Shown here piece by piece: positions 18,670 through 25,945 of a stretch of 62,815 bases of DNA. Origin of the DNA: an uncultured Anaerococcus sp. (lineage in GTDB: Bacteria; Bacillota; Clostridia; Tissierellales; Peptoniphilaceae); the NCBI RefSeq assembly GCF_943908415.1, contig NZ_CALTSY010000008.1:1-62815 (forward strand), given 5' to 3'. Made by a program: the position numbers and the translations under genes. The notes under the pieces are model-generated. The model worked only from the letters and a program-made list of their open reading frames with translations. It was not told the origin of the DNA and ran no database searches. Each line of letters opens with the position of its first letter. The first letter of the stretch is position 1.

Positions 18670-18686
18670 ATGCAAATGATTTGCAT
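18670..18686. promoter_or_regulatory. Palindromic Zur/Fur-type operator
   Basis: ATGCAAATGATTTGCAT is a perfect 8-1-8 palindrome between the divergent znuA and zur genes, the usual architecture of a Fur-family box. It covers the expected transcript start of znuA, so a metal-bound repressor here would block initiation. It also lies upstream of the zur -10. Confidence 0.8.
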
Positions 18687-18691
18687 TTATA

Positions 18692-18719
18692 ATTATATAA
18701 TAATTTCTTTCTAAGTCAA
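18692..18719 (-). promoter_or_regulatory. Promoter of znuABC
   Basis: On the minus strand TTGACT (18714-18719) is separated by 16 bases from TATAAT (18692-18697). The predicted start falls within the adjacent palindrome. Confidence 0.75.
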
Positions 18720-18726
18720 CTAATTG

Positions 18727-18732
18727 TATAAT
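18727..18732 (+). promoter_or_regulatory. -10 element of zur
   Basis: TATAAT at 18727-18732, preceded by TTG, with an expected start about 12 bases before the zur ATG. The -35 is poor. Confidence 0.5.
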
Positions 18733-18750
18733 AAAACTAAAGAGGTAATA

Positions 18751-19167
18751 ATGAGCATAAATCAAATTCTAAAAGATAAAAACTTAAAAGTTACAAAGCA
18801 AAGAAAATCTATCCTAGAAATTTTAAAAAATCAGGAAAAACCGCTAGCAGCTGAAGAGATTCACAAAAATCTTAATAAAAACTCTGATATGGACCTATCT
18901 ACAGTCTATAGGAACCTAAACTTACTTGAAGAAAAAAATGTTCTTTTAAAGTCATCAGTTGATGGAGTGAGCTTTTATCAACTAAATAATGAGGACCACA
19001 AACACTTTATAACTTGCAATAACTGTCACAAAAAGTTTGTAATAGAAAATTGCCCAGTCCATGATCTAGAAGATATGATAGAAGATGAAACAGGCTTTAT
19101 AATAGAGGGTCATAATTTTGAGTTTACTGGCATATGTCCTTCATGTCAGAAAAAAAATAAAATATAA
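18751..19167 (+). CDS. zur: Fur-family metalloregulator, probably Zur
   Basis: 138 residues with an N-terminal winged helix (KVTKQRKSILEIL; DLSTVYRNLNLL recognition helix) and a C-terminal dimerisation domain. Structural zinc ligands are Cys89/Cys92 (CNNC) and Cys129/Cys132 (CPSC). HKHF (from His83) supplies sensory-site residues. An upstream in-frame ATG exists, but AGAGG lies just before the ATG at 18751. Divergence from znuABC across a shared palindrome makes a zinc-sensing repressor most likely; Fur or PerR roles are less so. Confidence 0.85.
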   Translation: MSINQILKDKNLKVTKQRKSILEILKNQEKPLAAEEIHKNLNKNSDMDLSTVYRNLNLLEEKNVLLKSSVDGVSFYQLNNEDHKHFITCNNCHKKFVIENCPVHDLEDMIEDETGFIIEGHNFEFTGICPSCQKKNKI

Positions 19168-19331
19168 GCTTTCTTTTATATTATTTTATTAAGTGCCATT
19201 AATAAAATATATTGTACACCAGAAATTTAGAAATATTTAATCTAATTTTCTTTATTCTAAAGACTTCTTTTACCTATATGTGGTAATATTTAAGTGCTAA
19301 TAAATTATACATATTATATAAAGGAGTTTAT

Positions 19332-20045
19332 ATGGAAGGCATATTAATAACTATTGGATTAATAGCTATTGGACTTTCAGGAATTATACTTACTCTCATC
19401 CAACTTGTGCAAGGAAGATTAAGAAAAGAAAATATTAATAGAAAAAAACAATTGATAATATTTCTAGTCATCTTTGTACTAGGATTAGCTTTATTTCTAA
19501 ATCCTTTCAATAATTCTGAATTTAAATTTCTAAATCAGGAAACAGAAGAAATAACTTCTAAATCTAATGAAAATGAAACTAAAAAAGATAAGACCAATAA
19601 TAAAGAGAAATTAAAATCAATTAAGTTAGTTACAAAGCTTAAAAAAGAAAACATTACTGACCAAAATAAGCTATCCAATAATGCAGAAGAAAAAGTGAAT
19701 AAAAAAGAATTACGTGCCACTGCTTTAGCTGAAATTGAATATAGCTTTAAAGATTTATGTGATATAACTACCAAAGATGAAGGTGACATATTTTTTATAC
19801 GCCTACATCCTAAAGATGAGCTAGCAGAAGAGATAAGCCAGTTGATGATGGACAGTCAAAATCAAGACTTGCGAGATGAATGGAAGATAATAACAGATGG
19901 TGTTATTCTTATATCTGAAGAATACTACAATATTATAGGAGAAAATGTATCAATTAGCATCCTAAATCCACTTAATGAAGATAATATAATATTTACAACA
20001 TTTAATGGAGAAGAATACTATAATGTGATAGATGATTTGAATTGA
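19332..20045 (+). CDS. Unrecognised two-helix membrane protein with C-terminal domain
   Basis: A 237-residue protein I do not recognise. Two hydrophobic helices lie at residues 1-26 and 40-58. A Lys/Glu/Asn-rich linker (about 65-130) leads to an acidic domain (about 131-237) containing ALAEIEYSFKDLCD and FFIRLHPKDELAEE. The linker looks disordered. AAGGAG precedes the ATG and a strong terminator follows, so it is a real single-gene unit. There is no functional clue from its neighbours. Confidence 0.75.
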   Translation: MEGILITIGLIAIGLSGIILTLIQLVQGRLRKENINRKKQLIIFLVIFVLGLALFLNPFNNSEFKFLNQETEEITSKSNENETKKDKTNNKEKLKSIKLVTKLKKENITDQNKLSNNAEEKVNKKELRATALAEIEYSFKDLCDITTKDEGDIFFIRLHPKDELAEEISQLMMDSQNQDLRDEWKIITDGVILISEEYYNIIGENVSISILNPLNEDNIIFTTFNGEEYYNVIDDLN

Positions 20046-20105
20046 TGAATGTATATCAAATCAATATTTTAGGAGTATAAAAATACAAGTATTCCATAAA
20101 AATTA

Positions 20106-20140
20106 AACTAAGCAAAGATTTTATTCTCTGCTTAGTTTTT
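20106..20140 (+). terminator. Terminator of the unknown membrane protein gene
   Basis: AACTAAGCA (20106-20114) pairs with TGCTTAGTT (20129-20137) and is followed by a T run. Confidence 0.8.
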
Positions 20141-20180
20141 TATTTCTGCATTTTCTACTCAAATTCACTAATTAGTAAAA

Positions 20181-20220
20181 AAAAAGACTATTATAGAAAC
20201 AAATATCCTATAATAGTCTT
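20181..20220 (-). terminator. Terminator of the dicarboxylate symporter operon
   Basis: A 13-bp stem, AAGACTATTATAG (20184-20196) with CTATAATAGTCTT (20208-20220). On the minus strand it exits into a long T run. Confidence 0.85.
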
Positions 20221-20230
20221 GCGGCATATA

Positions 20231-21493
20231 TTATAAACTATTAAATTTATTCTTATCAAAAGCTCCTACTGAATTTGCTACAATCATAGTTCCCGTAGCA
20301 TCGCCTCCTAAATTAACTGTGGTCCTAGCCATATCAAGGATTCTATCAATACCCATTATAATAGCTACACCTTCGACTGGAAGACCAACTGATTCTAATA
20401 CCATAGATAAGGTAATCAATCCTACAGAAGGTATACCAGCAGTACCAACTGAAGCTATAGTTGCAGTTAGTATAACTGTCAGAAAATCTCTAGGGGTAAG
20501 TGCTATGCCATAGGCGTTGGCTATAAAGATAACCGCTACCCCTTGCATTATAGCAGTACCATCCATATTGATAGTTGCTCCAAGCGGAATAGTAAAGGAT
20601 GATATCTTCTTATCTACACCCATATCCTCTAGCGTTTGTATATGTATAGGTACAGTTGCTGATGATGATGCTGTAGAAAATCCAAAAGTCATAACCGGTG
20701 CAAAATTCTTAAGGAATTTGAATGGATTGACTCTTACAAATATAACTAGTAGTAGCATATAAACAATTATTAACTGAACTACAAGGCTTCCTAAAACAGA
20801 TGCCATATAAGTAAGCATAGATAGGATAGCATCATAACCTAGGGTAGAAAATGTTCTAGTTATAAGGAAGAATACTCCTATTGGTGCAAGTTTCATAACC
20901 CACATAGTCATGCCCATCATTAGATCATTCATCTCTGTAACTATATTTCCTAGAGTAATAAGTCTATCTTCCATAGATGCTATTAGAAGTCCAACAAGAA
21001 CAGCAAATATTATGATTTGAATCATATTACCTTCTGCTAAAGCCTCGATTGGATTTGTAGGTATAAAGTCAAGAATGGTATCTGATAAGGAAATATCAGT
21101 CTTATCGACTTCAAAACTTTGATCGCCAATAGACATATTCATTCCCTTACCTGGTCCAACAACACTTGCAAGGCTTAGAGAAATAAAGATGGCTAAGGAT
21201 GTAGTAAATAAATAAAATACAACTATCCTAACTCCAACTTTTCCTAGGGTTTCTGTATCTCCTAAGTTCCTACAACCATCAGCTATAGAAAAGAATACAA
21301 GTGGTACAACTAGCATTTGCATTAATCTTATAAATAGTTGCCCAATAGTATAGAATATACCTTCTATAAGGATATCATTTTTAAAGTGCGAATCAGGTAC
21401 TAGAGTATGCATTATTACTCCTACAATAATACCTAATATCAAGCCAATAAAAATCTTCTTCGATTGTGATAATTTTTTATTAGATTTTTCCAT
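20231..21493 (-). CDS. Dicarboxylate/amino acid:cation symporter (DAACS family)
   Basis: 420 residues of the glutamate/aspartate/dicarboxylate transporter family, which couples uptake to sodium or protons through eight helices and two re-entrant loops. Diagnostic blocks are FSTASSSATVP (first re-entrant loop), GATINMDGTA (TM7), and RTTVNLGGDATG (TM8 substrate site with the conserved Arg and Asp). The start overlaps the end of the RmlD-like gene by 14 bases, with GGGAGGG as ribosome site. The exact substrate is unknown. Confidence 0.92.
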   Translation of the reverse strand: MEKSNKKLSQSKKIFIGLILGIIVGVIMHTLVPDSHFKNDILIEGIFYTIGQLFIRLMQMLVVPLVFFSIADGCRNLGDTETLGKVGVRIVVFYLFTTSLAIFISLSLASVVGPGKGMNMSIGDQSFEVDKTDISLSDTILDFIPTNPIEALAEGNMIQIIIFAVLVGLLIASMEDRLITLGNIVTEMNDLMMGMTMWVMKLAPIGVFFLITRTFSTLGYDAILSMLTYMASVLGSLVVQLIIVYMLLLVIFVRVNPFKFLKNFAPVMTFGFSTASSSATVPIHIQTLEDMGVDKKISSFTIPLGATINMDGTAIMQGVAVIFIANAYGIALTPRDFLTVILTATIASVGTAGIPSVGLITLSMVLESVGLPVEGVAIIMGIDRILDMARTTVNLGGDATGTMIVANSVGAFDKNKFNSL

Positions 21494-22340
21494 TTAATCC
21501 CTCCCTATCTATATATGTATGTAAGGTATCTTTCCAATGAGGTATCTGTTGTCCATCGGTAATTTTTAATATATAGTCATCTAAGGCATAGAATCCTGCC
21601 CTTGCACTCAATCGCATATCCTCAGTAGTTTCTACTACTGTGGCTGTCTTTCCTGTATAGGCCAAAATTTCAGATGCGAAATCTTTCATAGATGTATAGC
21701 CATCTGAGCAAGTATGATATGTACCATAGGAATTGGTCTCTATAAGTTTTATCAAAAAGTTACCCAACTCATGGGCTGATGTTGGAGACATATATAAGTC
21801 CTTGGCTACTTGAACTTCTCCACTTTCTGCTTGCTTTAAAATATTTTCTACAAACTTATTTTCTCTAGAATAAAGCCTACTTACCCTTACTATAAAGTGG
21901 TTGTCACTAAATTCTCTTACATAATTCTCCCCTTCAAGTTTACTTTTTCCGTAAATTGTATTAGGATTTGGCTTATCAAATTCTGTATAAGATTTAAAAC
22001 TTGTACCATCAAAAACATCTGCTGTAGATAATTGAACTAATTTAGCCATGTACTTATTCGATGCTATGGCAACATTTCTAGCTCCTATGGCATTTAATAG
22101 GTAAGCATCATCAGGATTATCCTCACACTTATCCCTATTAGATAGACCTGAACAATTTATTATGATGGTAGGTCTCATACGTCCAACAAATTGACTAACC
22201 TCATTTTGTTTTGTAATATCTACTTCATTTTTATCAGTAGCAACTATTTCAGCATTTAAAGGGTTTAAAAGCCTTAACATAGATGTACCGAGTCTTCCAG
22301 AAGAACCAGATATCCAAATTTTCTCACGTGCTATTCTCAT
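21480..22340 (-). CDS. RmlD-like sugar-nucleotide reductase (extended SDR)
   Basis: 286 residues of the RmlD substrate-binding family, related to dTDP-4-dehydrorhamnose reductase. The nucleotide motif is GSSGRLG (about residues 13-19). The catalytic YGKSK motif (near 139-143) and a preceding Ser/Thr (LSTADVFDG) are present. No rhamnose genes lie nearby; it is followed by a dicarboxylate symporter with which it overlaps. A true dTDP-rhamnose role is therefore uncertain. Confidence 0.8.
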   Translation of the reverse strand: MRIAREKIWISGSSGRLGTSMLRLLNPLNAEIVATDKNEVDITKQNEVSQFVGRMRPTIIINCSGLSNRDKCEDNPDDAYLLNAIGARNVAIASNKYMAKLVQLSTADVFDGTSFKSYTEFDKPNPNTIYGKSKLEGENYVREFSDNHFIVRVSRLYSRENKFVENILKQAESGEVQVAKDLYMSPTSAHELGNFLIKLIETNSYGTYHTCSDGYTSMKDFASEILAYTGKTATVVETTEDMRLSARAGFYALDDYILKITDGQQIPHWKDTLHTYIDREGLNGKI

Positions 22341-22490
22341 CTTAACTCCTTTGTAAATTTATAAAATAAAGTTAAAGTTTATAAAATTATACTTAAAAAC
22401 ATTTTTACCCAAATTTTTATATTCTAATCATATTTTTTAACAAATAATGTTATCTTATTAATCTTATAAAAAATATTTTATGTAAAATAA

Positions 22491-22530
22491 AAACAGCTGT
22501 ATTAAGCATAAGCTCAAATAACTGCTGTTT
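22491..22530 (-). terminator. Terminator after queC
   Basis: AAACAGC (22491-22497) pairs with GCTGTTT (22524-22530). The minus-strand transcript exits into TTTTTATTTT. The region between this and the RmlD-like gene start (22341-22490) shows nothing further. Confidence 0.7.
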
Positions 22531-22541
22531 ATAATTAAATA

Positions 22542-23198
22542 TTAAAAATACTTTTCATCTGTGATTCCATTGGCTAGAAAGGCCTTTTTCCTGTCTATAC
22601 ATGTTCCACATTCACCACAAGGTTCATCTCCACCTACATAACAACTGTAGGTTAACTCGTAAGGTAGATTTAATTCTAAGCCAGTCTTAACTATATCTTC
22701 TTTTCTTTTGTTCCTAAAAGGAGTAACTACTTCTACCTTGGACCTAGTACCTATATCTATTGTTTTTGTTATAGAATCTATAAATTCTTCTGAAGTATCT
22801 GCATAGATAGCTCCACTATCATCAAGATGTGCTCCATAATAAATTTTATTAGCATCAAATTGTAGAGCTATAGAGGCCATAACAGTTAGAAAGACACCAT
22901 TTCTAAATTCTACTTCAGTATTTATATCATCTTGCTCGGCATAGTCTCCCTTGCTGACTTCTAAGTTATTATTTTTATTTAGAGATGATTTGGATGCATT
23001 AAATATATTAGAAAGGTCAATTATCCTATGATCTACCTTATAATAATTTGCTATATCCTTTGCAGCTTTTAATTCTCTCTTATCGTGGCTTTGCCCATAT
23101 TCTATAGATATTGCTATGACATCTTCCTTATTATCTAAGGCCATGGCAAGACAAGTAGAACTATCTACACCACCACTAAGTAATACTAATGATTTCAT
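22542..23198 (-). CDS. queC: 7-cyano-7-deazaguanine synthase (QueC)
   Basis: A 218-residue ATP-dependent enzyme that converts 7-carboxy-7-deazaguanine to preQ0, the precursor of queuosine in tRNA. The PP-loop SGGVDS is at residues 8-13. The zinc site is formed by cysteines in YSCYVGGDEPCGECGTC. No queD, queE or folE is adjacent. It lies 17 bases after the tRNA-Arg gene and AAAGGA precedes its ATG, so it is probably cotranscribed with that tRNA and with nadE. Confidence 0.95.
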   Translation of the reverse strand: MKSLVLLSGGVDSSTCLAMALDNKEDVIAISIEYGQSHDKRELKAAKDIANYYKVDHRIIDLSNIFNASKSSLNKNNNLEVSKGDYAEQDDINTEVEFRNGVFLTVMASIALQFDANKIYYGAHLDDSGAIYADTSEEFIDSITKTIDIGTRSKVEVVTPFRNKRKEDIVKTGLELNLPYELTYSCYVGGDEPCGECGTCIDRKKAFLANGITDEKYF

Positions 23199-23215
23199 TT
23201 GTTTTCCTTTCTTTC

Positions 23216-23289
23216 TGGCACGCCAGGAGGGAATCGAACCCCCATCTTAGGCTTCGGACACCTTTGTTTTGCCACTAAACTACTGGCGC
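23216..23289 (-). tRNA. tRNA-Arg (anticodon CCG), CCA encoded
   Basis: A 74-base cloverleaf. The acceptor GCGCCAG pairs with CTGGCGT (one G-U). The D stem is GTTT/AAAC. The anticodon loop GTCCGAA gives CCG, which reads CGG arginine codons. The T stem GGGGG/CCCTC encloses TTCGATT. The CCA end is encoded (23216-23218). The outermost anticodon-stem pair is an A-A mismatch. Its first 15 bases are also the last five codons, including the stop, of the phosphoesterase gene. Confidence 0.88.
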
Positions 23290-24081
23290 AAGAGTAATAT
23301 TACTATACTCTATTTGGTCCAAAAATCTTAATGGTAAGAAGGTATTACCTAGACCACTATCAACATAAATAATTGAGTTTTTATAATTATAAACTCCCTT
23401 ATCATAGTCTGGCAAAACTCCTTCTCCTGGGGCAAGGATTCCACCTATTATAGGCAGTCTTACTTGGCCTCCATGAGTATGTCCAGAAAATATAAAGTCT
23501 TCACTTCCTATATAATTATCTCTGACATTTTTGGAATAATGACTTAAAATTATATTTATGCTATCCTCACTGGGCTTATAATTGTCATAGGAAAAATCAA
23601 GCATACTTGTCCCGTAAATATAAATTTCTTGATCATCTATCTCTGACTTATAAGACTCATTATTTAAATAGATTATTCCTAACTCCTTAATAGCACTTAA
23701 AAACTTATCTAAATTAGGCCCTCCCTCTTCGTGGTTTCCTGTAATATAAAAAGTCTTTATTTTAAGTTTAGATAAGTTTTTTAAAAAGTAAATAGTGCGT
23801 TCTATCTTACTATCTGTCCCATAGTCGATCATATCTCCTGTTAGTATTATAAAGTGTGGATCAAATGATTTTATATTTGCCAATAGTTCATCTAAATTTT
23901 TTATAGGGTTGGAATGTAAGTCTGATATTTGTGTTATTCTTATAGGCGAATTTATCTTTTCTGACCTTAAAGTAATTTTTTCTTCTTTGGCTAGAAAACA
24001 TTGATTATTTATATAAAGACCTAGAGAAAGTCCTATTCCTACTAGGCCTAACCCAAGTTTTATCTTATTTTTATTTTTCAT
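23275..24081 (-). CDS. Membrane-anchored metallophosphoesterase (YkuE-like)
   Basis: 268 residues. An N-terminal hydrophobic helix (about 8-23) anchors a calcineurin-type domain. Dinuclear-metal motifs appear in order: ISDLHSN, LTGDMIDYG, GNHEEGG, LSHYS and GHTHGGQ. Proteins of this type act on phosphate esters at the membrane; UDP-diacylglucosamine or other lipid substrates are known for relatives, but none can be chosen here. It overlaps nadE by eleven bases upstream. Its last codons (GCG CCA GTA GTT TAG) are the 5' end of the tRNA-Arg gene. Confidence 0.88.
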   Translation of the reverse strand: MKNKNKIKLGLGLVGIGLSLGLYINNQCFLAKEEKITLRSEKINSPIRITQISDLHSNPIKNLDELLANIKSFDPHFIILTGDMIDYGTDSKIERTIYFLKNLSKLKIKTFYITGNHEEGGPNLDKFLSAIKELGIIYLNNESYKSEIDDQEIYIYGTSMLDFSYDNYKPSEDSINIILSHYSKNVRDNYIGSEDFIFSGHTHGGQVRLPIIGGILAPGEGVLPDYDKGVYNYKNSIIYVDSGLGNTFLPLRFLDQIEYSNITLAPVV

Positions 24082-25876
24082 CTAAGCCCTCAATATAAGA
24101 AGTATAGGACATATCTGATGGTATTCTAAATCCAGCACGCGGGCTAAATGATCTACCTGTGATATTTGGACCGTCTACTGTTGTTGACCTTTTAAATTGA
24201 CTTGATGTAAATCTTTTAAAATATGAAATTAACCATTTTTTTATGGTTTCTTTATCATAAGTATCATTAAAGGCATTATAGGCATCTTCCAATATTTCTT
24301 CTGCTGATAAATGCTTACTTAAATGTTCATATATAAAGAAGTCTATCAACTCATATGGCCCTATGATATCTTCAGTTTTTTGGCTTATTTGACCCTTTTC
24401 TTCGCTAACAAGCTCTGGAGAAATTGGCGTATCCAATATATCTTCTAATACTTTTTTTAGCTCTAAATTTTCTGTACTTTCAGCTATAACGCCTACCACA
24501 TATCTGATTTCAGTTTTTGTAAGTGATGCGTTTAGAGAATAATTGCTCATCTGGTCTCCATTAAATGTGGCAAAGCCTTGCATGTTTTCAGATAAGTCTC
24601 CTGTACCAATTACTATTCCATTGTGCATATTAGCAAGGTCAAATAATATCTGTGTACGCTCACGAGCTTGGGCGTTTTCATAGGCTGTATCCTGAGTTTT
24701 TCCATCATGACCTATATCTCTTAAATGAATAGTAACAGCTTCGCTAATATCTATTTCGTTAAGAATAAGCCCCAAGGATTCACAGAGCTTAAAGGCATTG
24801 GACTTAGTCCTATTACTTGTTGCAAATGCGGGCATAGTGTAGCAATGAATGCCTGATAAATTATAATTTTCTTTTCTAAAGGCATGGACTATAAATAAAA
24901 GTGCCATAGTAGAATCGAGTCCGCCAGATACTCCCAAAAATACATCCTTGATTCCAATATGCTTCATGCGACTTAAAAGTCCCATAGCTCCTATTTCCAT
25001 TACATCATCAACGTATCTATCCCTATCTTCATAATCTGGTAAATATGGAAATTTCTCTACTTTTCTATGCTCAATATCACCCTTGTATTCATATTCTGAC
25101 ATATTTAGACAATATCTAGCTATATAATCAGACTTTTCGTTAATAGATTTTATTATAACTTTACCATCTTCTGCAATTACATTTAGTCCATTATAAACAT
25201 AGTCAGTGCTACTCTCCCCAGCACCTGATGATGTATATACATAAGTTATATCCTTAGATAAAAATTTTATTCGGTCTATAATCTCACTTTCATTAAGAGC
25301 AATTTTAGCTTCTGCAGTTGGGTTAAGGACTATATCAGTATGAATATCACTATTACTCATTACTTCTAGGCTACGTGGTATTTTCATCATCTCATCAGAA
25401 CCTATTACAACTGTTATTGCTAGATCCCAAAATACAATAGGTGAGGAGTTTACTTCAAAAAACTCATCAAATAAAGCTAAAACAATGTCATCTCTATCAA
25501 ATACTGAAAATACACTTTTTTCTAATCTAGATAAATTTTTCTTAAAAGTAATGTCTATGATATCTCCATGATCTATTAATGCCACAGCATTATAAATATT
25601 GTTTTTATAGCTTATAGGTAAACCTACAGAAAATATTATTTCATAATCTTTGGAGAATTCTTTTAGTTCAAGCAAAGCTCTTTCAGCATTTTCAACAAGG
25701 TCTAAATAGCCATCATAAAGACTTGCTCCTGTAAGTGATAGCTCGGGAAAGGATAAAATATTTACTCCTTCTTTAGAAGCTTCTATTACTATTTCTTTGA
25801 TTTTTTCTTTATTTTTTTCTATATTTCCAACTTCTACTTCAAAATTCGTAGATCTAATCTTTAAATTTTTTTTCAT
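24071..25876 (-). CDS. nadE: NAD+ synthetase with degenerate glutaminase domain
   Basis: 601 residues in the two-domain layout of glutamine-dependent NAD+ synthetase: an N-terminal nitrilase-like amidase and a C-terminal synthetase. The synthetase looks complete, with PP-loop SGGLDS at 317-322. In the amidase, Glu45 (FPELSLTG) and Lys112/113 are kept. At the site of the catalytic cysteine (usually ICED) the sequence is VIGSDE (residues 157-162), with Gly159-Ser160 and no cysteine nearby. The enzyme may therefore use free ammonia. An AGAGG ribosome site supports the start. Confidence 0.92.
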   Translation of the reverse strand: MKKNLKIRSTNFEVEVGNIEKNKEKIKEIVIEASKEGVNILSFPELSLTGASLYDGYLDLVENAERALLELKEFSKDYEIIFSVGLPISYKNNIYNAVALIDHGDIIDITFKKNLSRLEKSVFSVFDRDDIVLALFDEFFEVNSSPIVFWDLAITVVIGSDEMMKIPRSLEVMSNSDIHTDIVLNPTAEAKIALNESEIIDRIKFLSKDITYVYTSSGAGESSTDYVYNGLNVIAEDGKVIIKSINEKSDYIARYCLNMSEYEYKGDIEHRKVEKFPYLPDYEDRDRYVDDVMEIGAMGLLSRMKHIGIKDVFLGVSGGLDSTMALLFIVHAFRKENYNLSGIHCYTMPAFATSNRTKSNAFKLCESLGLILNEIDISEAVTIHLRDIGHDGKTQDTAYENAQARERTQILFDLANMHNGIVIGTGDLSENMQGFATFNGDQMSNYSLNASLTKTEIRYVVGVIAESTENLELKKVLEDILDTPISPELVSEEKGQISQKTEDIIGPYELIDFFIYEHLSKHLSAEEILEDAYNAFNDTYDKETIKKWLISYFKRFTSSQFKRSTTVDGPNITGRSFSPRAGFRIPSDMSYTSYIEGLDEK

Positions 25877-25904
25877 AATATTACCTCTTGCTATAATAAT
25901 ACCA

Positions 25905-25932
25905 CAAAAAAAGAGTCTGCTTGCACAGACTC
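25905..25932 (-). terminator. Terminator of the ACAD-EtfA fusion gene
   Basis: GAGTCTG (25913-25919) pairs with CAGACTC (25926-25932) around a six-base loop, and the minus-strand transcript exits into eight T residues. Confidence 0.88.
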
Positions 25933-25945
25933 AATTTAATATTAA

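Noticed and set aside
23216..23289. tRNA-Arg as an integration site
   Set aside because: No integrase, no partial tRNA repeat and no island-like genes adjoin it.
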